Source: Bifidobacterium catulorum
GTDB lineage: Bacteria > Actinomycetota > Actinomycetes > Actinomycetales > Bifidobacteriaceae
Direction of reading: 5' to 3'
Assembly (NCBI RefSeq): GCF_003129925.1
Contig: NZ_QFFN01000008.1
Coordinates: 1 to 64,000, forward strand
Length of the DNA: 64,000 bases
The position numbers were made by a program, and so were the translations under genes. This document shows positions 8,765-18,065 of the stretch, piece by piece (position 1 is the stretch's first letter; each line of letters starts with the position of its first letter). A model generated the notes under the pieces. That model saw nothing but the letters and a program-made list of their open reading frames with translations. It did no database searches and had not been told where the DNA came from.

Positions 8765-10159
8765 TCAGGAAACCCCGAGGTACACTTGGCCGTCCGAGGT
8801 CATGATCTTCGGGGAGTTGCGTATTTTGTCGGCACCGAGGTAGCCTCTGGTCATCTCGTCCACCGGGGCGTCCGTTCCCGCAGGATAATACGTCAGCGTC
8901 TTGCCGTTGGACAGCCGCCACGTGGACGAGCCGCCGTTGCCGGTGAACGACTGGGACACATAGCTTCCGGACCATAAGGTGCTGCCGCTGTCCATCTTAC
9001 TGGCGCTGCAGTCGGCGGAGACCCTCACGCCGACGGCTTGCATCGCATATGTTCCCGCCATCGATGCGCAACGGTTTGTGTCGGCGGCGGCCTGTCGTTT
9101 CTGATTTTCGGCGGCCTTCTTTCGTGCTTCGGCCGCCTGTTTGGCGCTGACCGAGCCATTGACCTTGCCCATCGCCGATTTCACGTTGCTGTTGGATGCA
9201 TCCATCTGTTTGGCCGCGTTCTTCGCGTTCGACGCGTTCGTGGAGCTTGCCGCTTTGCCGTCGCCGCCGTTCGCCTTCGCCGTCTTCCAGCTTGAATCGT
9301 TCTGATATTTCTCCAGCAGCTTCAGCGCCTCGTCGATGGCCTTTTTCAGGTCGGTGCGGGTGGAGTCGTCGGCCACCTTGCCGTTAGAACTGGTCATGAG
9401 CTGTTGTGCGCCGTCGACCGTGGATTGCAGTGTGCTGCGTGACGTCGTGACGGTTTTGGCGGACTGGCCGTCATAGACCGCCTGCGTGCCGGTGTCGAAT
9501 GCCGTGACCTGATCGTTGGTGCTGTCGGTGGTGTTGTTGAGGTCGTCGGTGTGCTGCCGGAGCACGTTCGCGGTGAGGTCTGGGCTGCATGCGTCGGCCG
9601 ATTTCGAGGTCTTGCCGTCGGCATCGCCGGACGTGGATTGTTTGGTCAGTTTCTTCAAATCGTCGATGGTCTGCGGGTCGCTTACGTCGCTGGATTTGGT
9701 CTTCGACGCCTTTTCGGCTTCGGATTTCGCCGTCTTGAGCTTGGCTTCGGCGTTGGCGAGCGCGGTCTGCGCGTCGACACATGCGGCGAGCGCGGTTTCG
9801 TGGCTTCGGTTTTTCCCGAGCATGACCATTCCCGCGGCGATGACCAGCGCCACGACGATCATGATTGCGAGGATGATGACGCGTTGGCGTTTGGATTGCG
9901 GGGGGTCGGTGGGGGAGGCGCCGCCGGGGATGGGGGCGAGGCCACCGTGCGCCGGGGACGCGGGCGGCATCGGGACGGGATTCGTCGTCGAATGCGGCAT
10001 GGGCACCGGCGTCGAAGAGGCACCGGGCAGGGGCACCGGTTCGGGGGCTGGTATTGCCGTATTCGCGAACGTTGTTCCGCATTTCATGCAGAATCTGGCG
10101 TTCCGCGGGGATTGTGCCCCACAGCTTGGGCAGAATCGCATGGTCTGGCTGCCGCTCAT
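8765..10159 (-). CDS. Zinc-ribbon, single-TM, coiled-coil protein (paralogue 1)
   Basis: 464 aa. N-terminal zinc ribbon with C10-x-x-C13 and C24-x-x-C27, a Pro-rich linker, one transmembrane helix (about residues 88-110), then a long helical extracellular part and a C-terminal domain containing GTYAMQ, SADC and WRLSNGKTLTYYPAGT. The start ATG follows AAGGAGACGGA. Homologues sit at 10307 and 23296. The stretch from QSAKTVTTSR to LKLLEKY is nearly identical to the neighbour at 10307, which points to recent duplication or gene conversion. The function is unknown; the cytoplasmic zinc ribbon and extracytoplasmic tail suggest a membrane-anchored sensor or surface protein. A CTTAC/GTAAG inverted repeat lies upstream at 10181-10195. 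Confidence 0.75.
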   Translation of the reverse strand: MSGSQTMRFCPSCGAQSPRNARFCMKCGTTFANTAIPAPEPVPLPGASSTPVPMPHSTTNPVPMPPASPAHGGLAPIPGGASPTDPPQSKRQRVIILAIMIVVALVIAAGMVMLGKNRSHETALAACVDAQTALANAEAKLKTAKSEAEKASKTKSSDVSDPQTIDDLKKLTKQSTSGDADGKTSKSADACSPDLTANVLRQHTDDLNNTTDSTNDQVTAFDTGTQAVYDGQSAKTVTTSRSTLQSTVDGAQQLMTSSNGKVADDSTRTDLKKAIDEALKLLEKYQNDSSWKTAKANGGDGKAASSTNASNAKNAAKQMDASNSNVKSAMGKVNGSVSAKQAAEARKKAAENQKRQAAADTNRCASMAGTYAMQAVGVRVSADCSASKMDSGSTLWSGSYVSQSFTGNGGSSTWRLSNGKTLTYYPAGTDAPVDEMTRGYLGADKIRNSPKIMTSDGQVYLGVS

Positions 10160-10306
10160 TCCGTCTCCTTCGCATCACGACTTACTGTAAGTAAGCACTT
10201 TTATGATAACGAGGGTATCGCCCCGGGGCGGGCATCGTCGTAGATTCTACGGGACGGTGGAAGGGCCCGCGAGACGACGGAAGACGCCCGCCCGCGTTTA
10301 TTCCGT

Positions 10307-12046
10307 TCATTGCTTGACGTACGGGGTGCCGTCCGACGTCTGGATCTGCGGCTTGTTCGGGCCGCTGCCGCCGCCGGCGCTTTGCATGTACTGTTTGATC
10401 CACGGTGCCGTGGTGCCGGCGGGGTAGTAGGTGAGCGACTTGCCGTTCGACAGCTTCCACGTGCCCGACTGGTACGAGTTCGGCACGTAGGTGCCGGACC
10501 ATCCGTTGCTGCCGGTCTCGTCGACCGTCGAGGCGCCGCAGCTGGCATACACCACCAGCGTGACGCTGCCCTGCCACATGCCGTATCGGCCGGCAATCGA
10601 CGCGCAACGGGTCTTGTCGGCCGCGGCCTCGGCCTTCTTCTGCTCCTCGGCGCGCTTCTTCGCCTCTTCCGCGGCCTTCTTCTTCGCATCGGCCGCCTGC
10701 TTGGCGCTGACCGACTTGTTGACCGAGGCCATCGCCGATTTCACGGTGTCGTTGGACGTGGTCATCTCCTTGGCGGCGCCGTCGGGATTGGATTTCCAAC
10801 TCGAATCGTCCTTGTATTTGTCCAGCAGTTTCAGCGCCTCGTCGATGGCCTTCTTCAGATCGGTGCGGGTGGAGTCGTCGGCCACCTTGCCGTTGGAGCT
10901 GGTCATGAGCTGTTGTGCGCCGTCGGTCGTGGACTGCAGCGTGTCACGCGACGTCGTGACGGTCTTGGCGGATTGCCCGTCGCGGACCGCCTTCGTGCCG
11001 TCGTCGAGTTTGGTGACGAGTTCGGTGCGTTTGTCGGCCGCACGGTTCAAGGTGTCGGCGTGCTGTTGGAGCACGTTCGCCTTGAGGTCGGGGCTGCATG
11101 CGTTGGCGGATTTCGTGTCGTCGACGCTGCCGCCGACGTTGGTCGTCGTCAGGGTCTTCAGATTATCGATGGTCTGCGGGTCGCTTACGTCGCTGGATTT
11201 GGTCTTCGTCGCCTCTTCGGCGGTCGTCTTGGATTTCTTCAGCGACTGGTCGGCGTTGGCGAGCGCGGTCTGCGCGTCGTTGCATGCGGCGAGCGCGGTG
11301 TCGTGACGCCGGTTCATGCCGAATACGACGATGCCGGCCGCGATGACCAGCGCGACGACGACCATGGCCGCGATGATGATGATTCGTTTGCGGCGGCCGC
11401 CGTCGTTGCCGTTGTCGGGATTGGTGTTGCCGGCAGGGGATTCCCCGCTCTTGATCGGGGGTAGCGGACCAGCACCATCGCCGCCATTGGCGCCGTTGCC
11501 GAAGTCACCGGTGCCGTTGCCGTCGCCCGGCATCGGCACGGGCGCTTCGTTCTCGCTTTCCACGACGCGGGGCATCGGCACCGGGGGTTCGGACGGTGCA
11601 TGCGACCCCGTCTGCATGATTCGCGTCGGCTGTGCGTTGCCGCCGGGCATGGGAATCGCCTCCGTGCGTGCGACCAGCTGCTCCAGCGGCTTGTTTTCCG
11701 TGCCTGCCGCAAGTCCCCCGCCAAGGCCTCCTTGTGTGGGAGGCAGCACGGTGGTCGCTGCGGGTTCGGCGGGTTCGGTGTTTTGCCCGGCCAGGATCGT
11801 GGCGTCCGGATCGTTGGGATCGGTGGTGATGACGGTCGTCGGGTGTTCTCCCGGCATGGGGACCGGCGGCTGCACGACGGTGGCCGCCGTCTGTTCCGTA
11901 GCCGCCACGTGTTGCGTTGTTGCGCCTGCCGGCGTTGCCGCAGTCGCCGCCGCGGCGAACGGCCGTCCGCATTTCACGCAGAAATTGGTGCCGTCCTTTC
12001 GCGGCGTTCCGCATTTGGGACAGAATCTCTCCGGATTGTTGCTCAT
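10307..12046 (-). CDS. Zinc-ribbon, single-TM, coiled-coil protein (paralogue 2)
   Basis: 579 aa. Starts MSNNPERFCPKCG with two CxxC pairs (about residues 9-12 and 23-26), followed by about 210 residues rich in Pro/Ala/Thr with repeated PVPMPG motifs. A TM helix (RIIIIAAMVVVALVIAAGIVVFG) precedes the same helical extracellular region as its neighbour and a C-terminal domain with WKLSNGKSLTYYPAGT. I chose 12046 rather than an upstream in-frame ATG because GAGAGGAACCACG sits just before it and the zinc ribbon starts immediately. It differs from paralogue 1 mainly in the longer proline linker. No known function. Confidence 0.75.
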   Translation of the reverse strand: MSNNPERFCPKCGTPRKDGTNFCVKCGRPFAAAATAATPAGATTQHVAATEQTAATVVQPPVPMPGEHPTTVITTDPNDPDATILAGQNTEPAEPAATTVLPPTQGGLGGGLAAGTENKPLEQLVARTEAIPMPGGNAQPTRIMQTGSHAPSEPPVPMPRVVESENEAPVPMPGDGNGTGDFGNGANGGDGAGPLPPIKSGESPAGNTNPDNGNDGGRRKRIIIIAAMVVVALVIAAGIVVFGMNRRHDTALAACNDAQTALANADQSLKKSKTTAEEATKTKSSDVSDPQTIDNLKTLTTTNVGGSVDDTKSANACSPDLKANVLQQHADTLNRAADKRTELVTKLDDGTKAVRDGQSAKTVTTSRDTLQSTTDGAQQLMTSSNGKVADDSTRTDLKKAIDEALKLLDKYKDDSSWKSNPDGAAKEMTTSNDTVKSAMASVNKSVSAKQAADAKKKAAEEAKKRAEEQKKAEAAADKTRCASIAGRYGMWQGSVTLVVYASCGASTVDETGSNGWSGTYVPNSYQSGTWKLSNGKSLTYYPAGTTAPWIKQYMQSAGGGSGPNKPQIQTSDGTPYVKQ

Positions 12047-12248
12047 CGTGGTTCCTCTCAATTCTCCGCGTTGACTCATGCGCGTCGACGTTGCCATGCG
12101 AAATGCTCCCCGTATTGTCGCTGACCACCAGATTACCCTCTTATGGTCGCCATTTCCGCATGGATTCCGCGGTTTTCGGGAGGATTGGCCGGTATCCTGG
12201 TGGACGGTATGGGAATACTACGATTCGGATGAGGAGTTGCAGGGCACT

Positions 12249-12701
12249 ATGAGCGAAAATTCGGGCAATGCCGTGTCGGACGCCGCTTCTTCGGCACCGC
12301 GCAAGCGGATTCGTGTGGTCGGCGCGGCCATCGTACGCGACGGCATGGTGATGTGCGCCCAGCGTGGCGGCGGCAAGCAGTTGAGCGGGAAATGGGAGTT
12401 CCCCGGTGGCAAGATCGAACCGCATGAGACCCCGCGCGAGGCACTGCACCGTGAGATCGAGGAGGAGCTGCTCTGCGAGGTCGAGATCGGCGACGAGGTC
12501 TGCACGGATTCATACGACTACGATTTCGGCACCGTCACGCTCACCGTGTTCATCTGCCATCTGCTTTCCGGCGAGCCCCGCCGCACTGAGCATCAGGAGT
12601 TCCGTTGGCTCGAACCCGCCGACATGCCCACCCTCGACTGGGCCCCCGCCGACCACAAGGCCGTAAGCATGATCTCCACAATGGACGTCGCGAGGAAGTG
12701 A
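12249..12701 (+). CDS. Nudix (deoxy)nucleoside triphosphate pyrophosphohydrolase
   Basis: 150 aa MutT-type Nudix hydrolase. The box GGKIEPHETPREALHREIEEEL matches G-x5-E-x7-R-E-U-x-E-E; the flanking VVGAAIVRDGMVMCAQR and GKWEFPGG are typical of MutT/CTP pyrophosphohydrolases. Start ATG at 12249 follows GAGGAGTTGCAGGGC. It ends 7 bp before the DUF3427 helicase gene, so the two are likely co-expressed. Nudix domains are found next to or fused with DUF3427 helicases in other bacteria as I recall, which supports a functional link, perhaps nucleotide clean-up in DNA repair or defence. Confidence 0.88.
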   Translation: MSENSGNAVSDAASSAPRKRIRVVGAAIVRDGMVMCAQRGGGKQLSGKWEFPGGKIEPHETPREALHREIEEELLCEVEIGDEVCTDSYDYDFGTVTLTVFICHLLSGEPRRTEHQEFRWLEPADMPTLDWAPADHKAVSMISTMDVARK

Positions 12702-12708
12702 ACGAATC

Positions 12709-15700
12709 ATGAACGACAACGAACCGATTGATGGGCCCAAGCCGACGACTGATGATTGTGACGTCGACATCGAACGACGTTCGACGATGTCGCATATCGA
12801 CAATGCCTTGGCATCGTTGATGCAGGCCGATGTATCTTCGGGGCTCATACGTGAGAATGCCGATGTTCCTGGAGACTATGCGCCGAAGCTGATCGCGAAC
12901 CGCTCGGGGCTGACGATGAAGGACGAGCTTGGCACCGAACTCGAACAATGCGATGATTTCGACATGTCGGTCGCGTTCGTCAAGTCGGCCGCGGTCCGCA
13001 GTCTGCAGCAGCGGTTCTCCGATTGGCATGATGGCCGGGAGAATGAGGGCACCGGCCGCATCATCACCTCGACCAAGGGGTATTTCAACGATCCCAAGGC
13101 GTTCTGGGAACTTCTCGGCGTGAAAAACAAATACGGCATCGACGTTCGTATCTGGAACGATGATCCGGCGGCCGAGAAAGGCCGAGACCCGAAATTCCAT
13201 CCCAAGGGCTACGTGTTCACCAGGAAATCCAAGGACGGCAAACCATACTTCAATCTCTACGTCGGCAGCTCGAACCTCACTTCGCTTGCGCTCAATGGCA
13301 TCCAGCGCGAATGGAACCTCAAAGTCTCGTCACTGCCTGAGGGAGAACTCGTGCGTCAGTTCCGCGAGGAACTTGACGAGCAGATGGACGAATCGACGCC
13401 GTTGACCGAAGAGTGGATCAAACAATACGAGGAGGATTTCAAAAAATATGCGCCGCCACGTCGTGAAATCCTCAAATCCCTGGAGAACCATGAGATCACG
13501 CCGAACGACATGCAGGCGGAAGCGCTCGCGAACCTGAGGAAGCTGCGTGACGCCGGCGAGCATCGTGCGATCATCGTCTCCGCCACCGGTACGGGCAAAA
13601 CCTATCTTTCGGCGTTTGATGTAAGACAGTATCATCCGAAACGGATGCTGTATATCGCCCAGCAGTATCAGATTCTTCGGGCGGCGATGACATCATATCA
13701 GCGTGTTCTTGAATGCTCCGAGGAGGAACTCGGTCTGTTCACCGGCAGCAGCAAGGAGCGCGATCGGAAATACGTGTTCGCCACCATTCAGACGCTCGGC
13801 CGCGAGGACGTGCTGGAACAGTTCGCGCCTGATGAATTCGACTATATTCTCGTCGATGAGGTGCATCATGCCGGCGCCGCCAGCTATCAGCGCGTCATCG
13901 ACCATTTCAAGGACGCCGATTTCATGCTCGGCATGACGGCGACCCCGGAACGTACCGATGGCATCAACATCTTCAAACTGTTCGGATACAACATCGCCTA
14001 CGAAATCCGTCTGGGTAAGGCACTGGAAGAGAACATGCTGTGTCCGTTCGAATACAACGGCGTGGGCGAATACCTCGGCGACGACGGGGAATCCATCGAT
14101 ATCGCGCATGGAGCCTCGTCGAAAGAGTCCGGGCAGCTCACCTATGAGATCAGCCAGCTGGCTTCGGAGCAACGCGTCCGGTACATCATCGACAAACTCC
14201 AGCAATACGGCCAGTATCATCAGCAGATCACGGGACTGGTGTTCTGCAGCCGCCAGGAGGAGGCCGAAGCGCTGTCCGACCTGTTCAACCGGCACTACAA
14301 CCAGCAGATGGAACGCAATTACCGGACGGCCGCCGTCACCAGCGGCAGGTATCCGAAACAGGAGGATCGCGAGCCGCTTATCAAACAGCTCGAAAACGGC
14401 GAGCTCGACTACCTGTTCACCGTCGACCTGTTCAACGAAGGCGTCGACATCCCCGCGGTGAACCAGATTGTGATGCTGCGCAATACGCAATCCAGCATCG
14501 TCTTCACCCAGCAGCTCGGTCGAGGACTGCGCAAGTTCCCCCATAAGGAAAGCGTCGTCGTCATCGATTTCATCGGCAATTACGCGAACAACTACCTTAT
14601 CCCGATCGCTCTGTATGGCAATACCGGCGACCGAGACATCGCACGCAAGAACCTGCAGCGTACGTCGATAGGGTTGTCGTCAATCAGTTTCGACCGGATT
14701 GCGCGTGAACGTATCCTGAAATCGCTGGACACCGCCGACTGGTCCGACATGAGGAAACTGACCGAGCAGTATCGGCAGATCCGATACGAATACGGCCGTA
14801 TCCCCATGCTGACCGACGTCTACGATTATGATTCCTCATTGCCGATGACCCTGGCGGCGAAGAAAAGCAACTATCTGGAGTTCGTAAGGTCTCGTGAGCA
14901 GAGTCTCAGCCGTGGCAGGAATGCCGAAGATGATTTCCTCGGCCAACTCGATCCGGTCTCCGACATCGAGAACGGCATTCTGAAAATGGCCACCGCTGTT
15001 TTGCTTCCGGGATTGCGCCCGCACGAGCTGGTGATCCTCGACGAACTGTGCGGTTTTTCTGAGGAACGGCTTGGCAAAGATACGGATGCGGCGCCGGATT
15101 GGCGGCCATCGCCCGCGATCCGGGATGACGACCTCGCCGACATCATACGGGACCGCTTCCCCGAGGCCTATATCACGCCGGATCAGCTTGAATCCGCCAT
15201 TCATGTACTCGATTATTCGTATTTCGATGCAAGCCGCAAACGGTTCGGAGGAACGCCGTTGGTTGAGCGTGACGACGACGGCATGTGCCGGCTCACGGAG
15301 GATTTCGCCGACATGCTCGCCGCGAATCGTACGTTCTGCATCTTCTTCGCCGACACGTTACGTGTCGGGTTGCGCAATTGCCGGGATCTTTGCGCCCGGT
15401 CCCGTGATAGCCGTCATCCGCTCGACCGCGGTTTCCTGTATGAACAGAAGTATTCACTTGCCGATGTGATGCGGCTGTGCGGATGGCATAAGGAACTCAA
15501 CGGGCAGAACGTCGGCGGCTACTTCCGCCACAAGGAGACCGGCACCATGCCGATCTTCGTCAAATATGCCGCCAGCCAATACGAAGACCGGTTCCTCAAT
15601 CCTCAGGAGATGGAATGGTTCAGCAAGAACGGGCGTACGCCGAATTCCCCGGAGTTCCAGTGGATGCGTGAAGGTTCCGGTCCGGAATGGCGGCGGACGC

Positions 15701-15915
15701 ATTTCATTCCGTTGTTCGTCATGCGGCGTGAGGAGGCCGAAGATAAGAAGTACTACTACGTCGGTCATGTCACGTCGCTGGAGCGGGCGGAGTTGACGAC
15801 GAAGCCGGATGCGACCGGGGAGAAGACCGTGAACGTCACGTTGTCCACGCTCCGGCTGGAACGGCCGCTTGATATGGAGCTCTACCGGCATATCAGCGGC
15901 CAGAGTGCGGCGTGA
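12709..15915 (+). CDS. PLD-nuclease / superfamily 2 helicase / DUF3427 protein
   Basis: 1068 aa multidomain enzyme. Residues about 75-235 resemble a phospholipase-D-like nuclease (FHPKGYVF followed by YVGSSNLT and REWN). The helicase core has Walker A ATGTGKT at 292-298, DEVHH at 383-387, TATPERTDG, and motif VI QQLGRGLRKF around residue 605. The C-terminal third (about 730-1065) is the DUF3427 region. The combination suggests a DNA translocase-nuclease. Start ATG follows GAGGAAGTGAACG. Its 3' end exists a second time as a shortened relic at 20638-20784. Context with McrBC-like genes makes a defence role plausible; DNA repair is the alternative. Confidence 0.85.
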   Translation: MNDNEPIDGPKPTTDDCDVDIERRSTMSHIDNALASLMQADVSSGLIRENADVPGDYAPKLIANRSGLTMKDELGTELEQCDDFDMSVAFVKSAAVRSLQQRFSDWHDGRENEGTGRIITSTKGYFNDPKAFWELLGVKNKYGIDVRIWNDDPAAEKGRDPKFHPKGYVFTRKSKDGKPYFNLYVGSSNLTSLALNGIQREWNLKVSSLPEGELVRQFREELDEQMDESTPLTEEWIKQYEEDFKKYAPPRREILKSLENHEITPNDMQAEALANLRKLRDAGEHRAIIVSATGTGKTYLSAFDVRQYHPKRMLYIAQQYQILRAAMTSYQRVLECSEEELGLFTGSSKERDRKYVFATIQTLGREDVLEQFAPDEFDYILVDEVHHAGAASYQRVIDHFKDADFMLGMTATPERTDGINIFKLFGYNIAYEIRLGKALEENMLCPFEYNGVGEYLGDDGESIDIAHGASSKESGQLTYEISQLASEQRVRYIIDKLQQYGQYHQQITGLVFCSRQEEAEALSDLFNRHYNQQMERNYRTAAVTSGRYPKQEDREPLIKQLENGELDYLFTVDLFNEGVDIPAVNQIVMLRNTQSSIVFTQQLGRGLRKFPHKESVVVIDFIGNYANNYLIPIALYGNTGDRDIARKNLQRTSIGLSSISFDRIARERILKSLDTADWSDMRKLTEQYRQIRYEYGRIPMLTDVYDYDSSLPMTLAAKKSNYLEFVRSREQSLSRGRNAEDDFLGQLDPVSDIENGILKMATAVLLPGLRPHELVILDELCGFSEERLGKDTDAAPDWRPSPAIRDDDLADIIRDRFPEAYITPDQLESAIHVLDYSYFDASRKRFGGTPLVERDDDGMCRLTEDFADMLAANRTFCIFFADTLRVGLRNCRDLCARSRDSRHPLDRGFLYEQKYSLADVMRLCGWHKELNGQNVGGYFRHKETGTMPIFVKYAASQYEDRFLNPQEMEWFSKNGRTPNSPEFQWMREGSGPEWRRTHFIPLFVMRREEAEDKKYYYVGHVTSLERAELTTKPDATGEKTVNVTLSTLRLERPLDMELYRHISGQSAA

Positions 15916-16007
15916 GCGGTGGAGCATGACTCCCCGTCCGGTTTCCTGAATTGTCCGTAATCGTACGCGTAAGCTTATGATTACGGGCAATTTGATAAGA
16001 GGCCAAA

Positions 16008-16038
16008 GTAGGCGATGTACGATGGCGGCATCGCCTAC
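16008..16038 (+). promoter_or_regulatory. Perfect 10-bp inverted repeat before the mcrB-like gene
   Basis: GTAGGCGATG (16008-16017) and CATCGCCTAC (16029-16038) are perfect complements with an 11-nt spacer, placed just before the GGAGGT ribosome site of the next gene. A second inverted pair, CCGTAATC (15955-15962) and GATTACGG (15979-15986), lies upstream in the same gap. Either could be an operator, or the first could form an RNA hairpin affecting initiation. Confidence 0.5.
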
Positions 16039-16055
16039 CATGTTGGAGGTCTGTC

Positions 16056-18062
16056 ATGGCTGAAGTTCAGGAATTCAAGGATGTGTTCGCCCAGAAAGAT
16101 GGTCGTATCTTTGCATTGCTGATTTCCGTTGATGGGCGCGGGCATACGAGCTATACGGGGAAATTATCGCTTGACTATTGCAAAGCCGGGCAATCCTTCG
16201 ACGTGCCAGTGGGGTTGATCTCCTCCAAGCGGTGCCATGATGGTGATGTGGTTCTTGTATTCGCCAAGCTGGATGGCGAAGAATCACGATCCATGTTCCA
16301 ATTGGTCGATGTTCAGGATATTCCGTTTGTCAAAACGCATTCGGGCAAGTCACACTCGACTGACAATGCCGACCTCGAAAACAATGGAATACGAAGTGGT
16401 TCCATTGAATTTATCGGCAAGACGGTGCCGTTGCAGGACTTCTACGAGCAATATCAGAACCGAATTATTCTGCGGCTTGAAGACGCAGATCGTCCCCCGA
16501 CTTGGCCGTGCCTGCTGGACTACAACGACGTGTTCTATGCGACGTGCGATATTGATGGGAATCGTCCGTCGTCGTATAACGATGTGGAAAGACGTCAGCA
16601 GCTGTTCGAGCAGTGGTTGAAGCGGGATCCATCGGTTGGGGATGATTCGCGTAGGAATTATGTCAAAGCCTTGGCGCAATTCAAAAAAACGTATTTTGTA
16701 CCGACCAAGAAAAAGAATCTTCCTCAAATGGTTCACGGGGTACTGAACGATGAGGGAAAAGATCCTTTTGACGTGGTAGAAGCTCCGTATGCGAATATTT
16801 TTTCGTACATTGATGATGTTGCGTTGCGAAATCTCAGGGATGTGTGGTCCCCGGTAAGAAAGCTTTATGATTCTCGACAGGCAACGCCTGTAGAAAAGTT
16901 CCTTGGCAAGGTGGTCGATCCCGAACGGAAGACGGTCAGACTTTACCCGGCTGGCGAACCGGGGAATGCGGGTAGTACGTCTGCCGCCATCGGTAAATAC
17001 ATAGAATTTCTATGCGACGGTTCTTCCGATTCCGCCTACAACCTCATCTATTTTGGCGCACCCGGTACGGGCAAGAGCACCAAGATGAATCAGGAATTAC
17101 GACGATTCATCGACGATGATGGTCGCAAACGCTATGAGCGAGTCACGTTCTATCCGGATTATCTGCATGCGCAGTTCGTCGGCTCATATCGTCCGAAGGC
17201 AGTTGAATCCCCAATCCAAGCCATGGACGTACCATTCGATGGTGCCAAGAACGATTCCGAATCCAGTGCCAAGCCGAAGTTCACCTATGCATTCGCTCCG
17301 GGCCCGTTCACCCGCGTGTTGGTGAATGCATTGAATGAGAAAGACCACGAATTCGCCTTGGCCATCGAGGAAATCAACCGTGCGGATCCAGCTGCGGTCT
17401 TCGGCGATATCTTCCAGCTATTGGACCGTGACGCCCATGGTAAAAGCGAGTTTCCCATCTCCGTCAGTGAGGATATGAAGGCATATCTTTGGCGGAAATT
17501 GAGCGATGTCGGCAAAGTGAATCTATTCGGGCTCCTCGGGCGGGAAGCGTCTGGGGAAAAGTCCGGTTCGGGAATTCCCGAACCGGAGACGTTGTCTATC
17601 GTGCTGCCTCCCAACATGGTCATATGGGCTACGATGAATTCCGCTGATCAAGGTGTGTACCCGTTGGATACCGCATTCAAGCGGCGTTGGAATTTCCGCT
17701 ATGTCGGGATCGATGACGGTGAAGATGCGATCTCCGACGCGGAGTGGAAGGAAGGGCGTCGCCGGATCAACGCATTGCTGCTGAATAAGGCGAAGGTCAA
17801 CGAAGATAAGTTGTTGGGGCCGTTCTTCTTAGGAAGCACCGATCTGGAGTTCGGCACGCCTGAATTCGATGAAGCGTTCAAAAACAAGGTCATCATGTAT
17901 CTGTTCGATGATGCGGCGAGGTATGCGCGTGACAAGGTCTTTGATACAGGTGTCGTACGTGAAGCTATGGAATCCCGGCATGGCACGTATATAGGGCTGA
18001 CGCTGAGTGCGTTGTTCGAAGCCTGGGATGAGAAGCATTTCGAGATCTTCGGGACGCTCTGA
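16056..18062 (+). CDS. McrB-like AAA+ GTPase/ATPase of a McrBC-type restriction system
   Basis: 668 aa. The AAA+ motor occupies about residues 325-660: Walker A GAPGTGKS (334-341), Walker B region AIEEINRAD (436-444) and ATMNSADQGVYPLDTAFKRRW (from T526), all features of the McrB family. The first 320 residues would be the target-recognition part; I do not recognise a known methyl-base reader there. RBS GGAGGT. The gene and its partner are visibly richer in A+T than the flanking housekeeping genes, a sign of horizontal acquisition. No DNA methyltransferase lies nearby, so a modification-dependent (type IV) enzyme is more likely than a LlaJI-type system, which carries its own methylases. Confidence 0.85.
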   Translation: MAEVQEFKDVFAQKDGRIFALLISVDGRGHTSYTGKLSLDYCKAGQSFDVPVGLISSKRCHDGDVVLVFAKLDGEESRSMFQLVDVQDIPFVKTHSGKSHSTDNADLENNGIRSGSIEFIGKTVPLQDFYEQYQNRIILRLEDADRPPTWPCLLDYNDVFYATCDIDGNRPSSYNDVERRQQLFEQWLKRDPSVGDDSRRNYVKALAQFKKTYFVPTKKKNLPQMVHGVLNDEGKDPFDVVEAPYANIFSYIDDVALRNLRDVWSPVRKLYDSRQATPVEKFLGKVVDPERKTVRLYPAGEPGNAGSTSAAIGKYIEFLCDGSSDSAYNLIYFGAPGTGKSTKMNQELRRFIDDDGRKRYERVTFYPDYLHAQFVGSYRPKAVESPIQAMDVPFDGAKNDSESSAKPKFTYAFAPGPFTRVLVNALNEKDHEFALAIEEINRADPAAVFGDIFQLLDRDAHGKSEFPISVSEDMKAYLWRKLSDVGKVNLFGLLGREASGEKSGSGIPEPETLSIVLPPNMVIWATMNSADQGVYPLDTAFKRRWNFRYVGIDDGEDAISDAEWKEGRRRINALLLNKAKVNEDKLLGPFFLGSTDLEFGTPEFDEAFKNKVIMYLFDDAARYARDKVFDTGVVREAMESRHGTYIGLTLSALFEAWDEKHFEIFGTL

Positions 18063-18065
18063 CCT

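Noticed and set aside
12047-12097. Upstream start for zinc-ribbon paralogue 2
   Set aside because: The ATG at 12046 has the better ribosome site, and the extra residues (MATSTRMSQRGELRGTT) are not shared with the paralogues.
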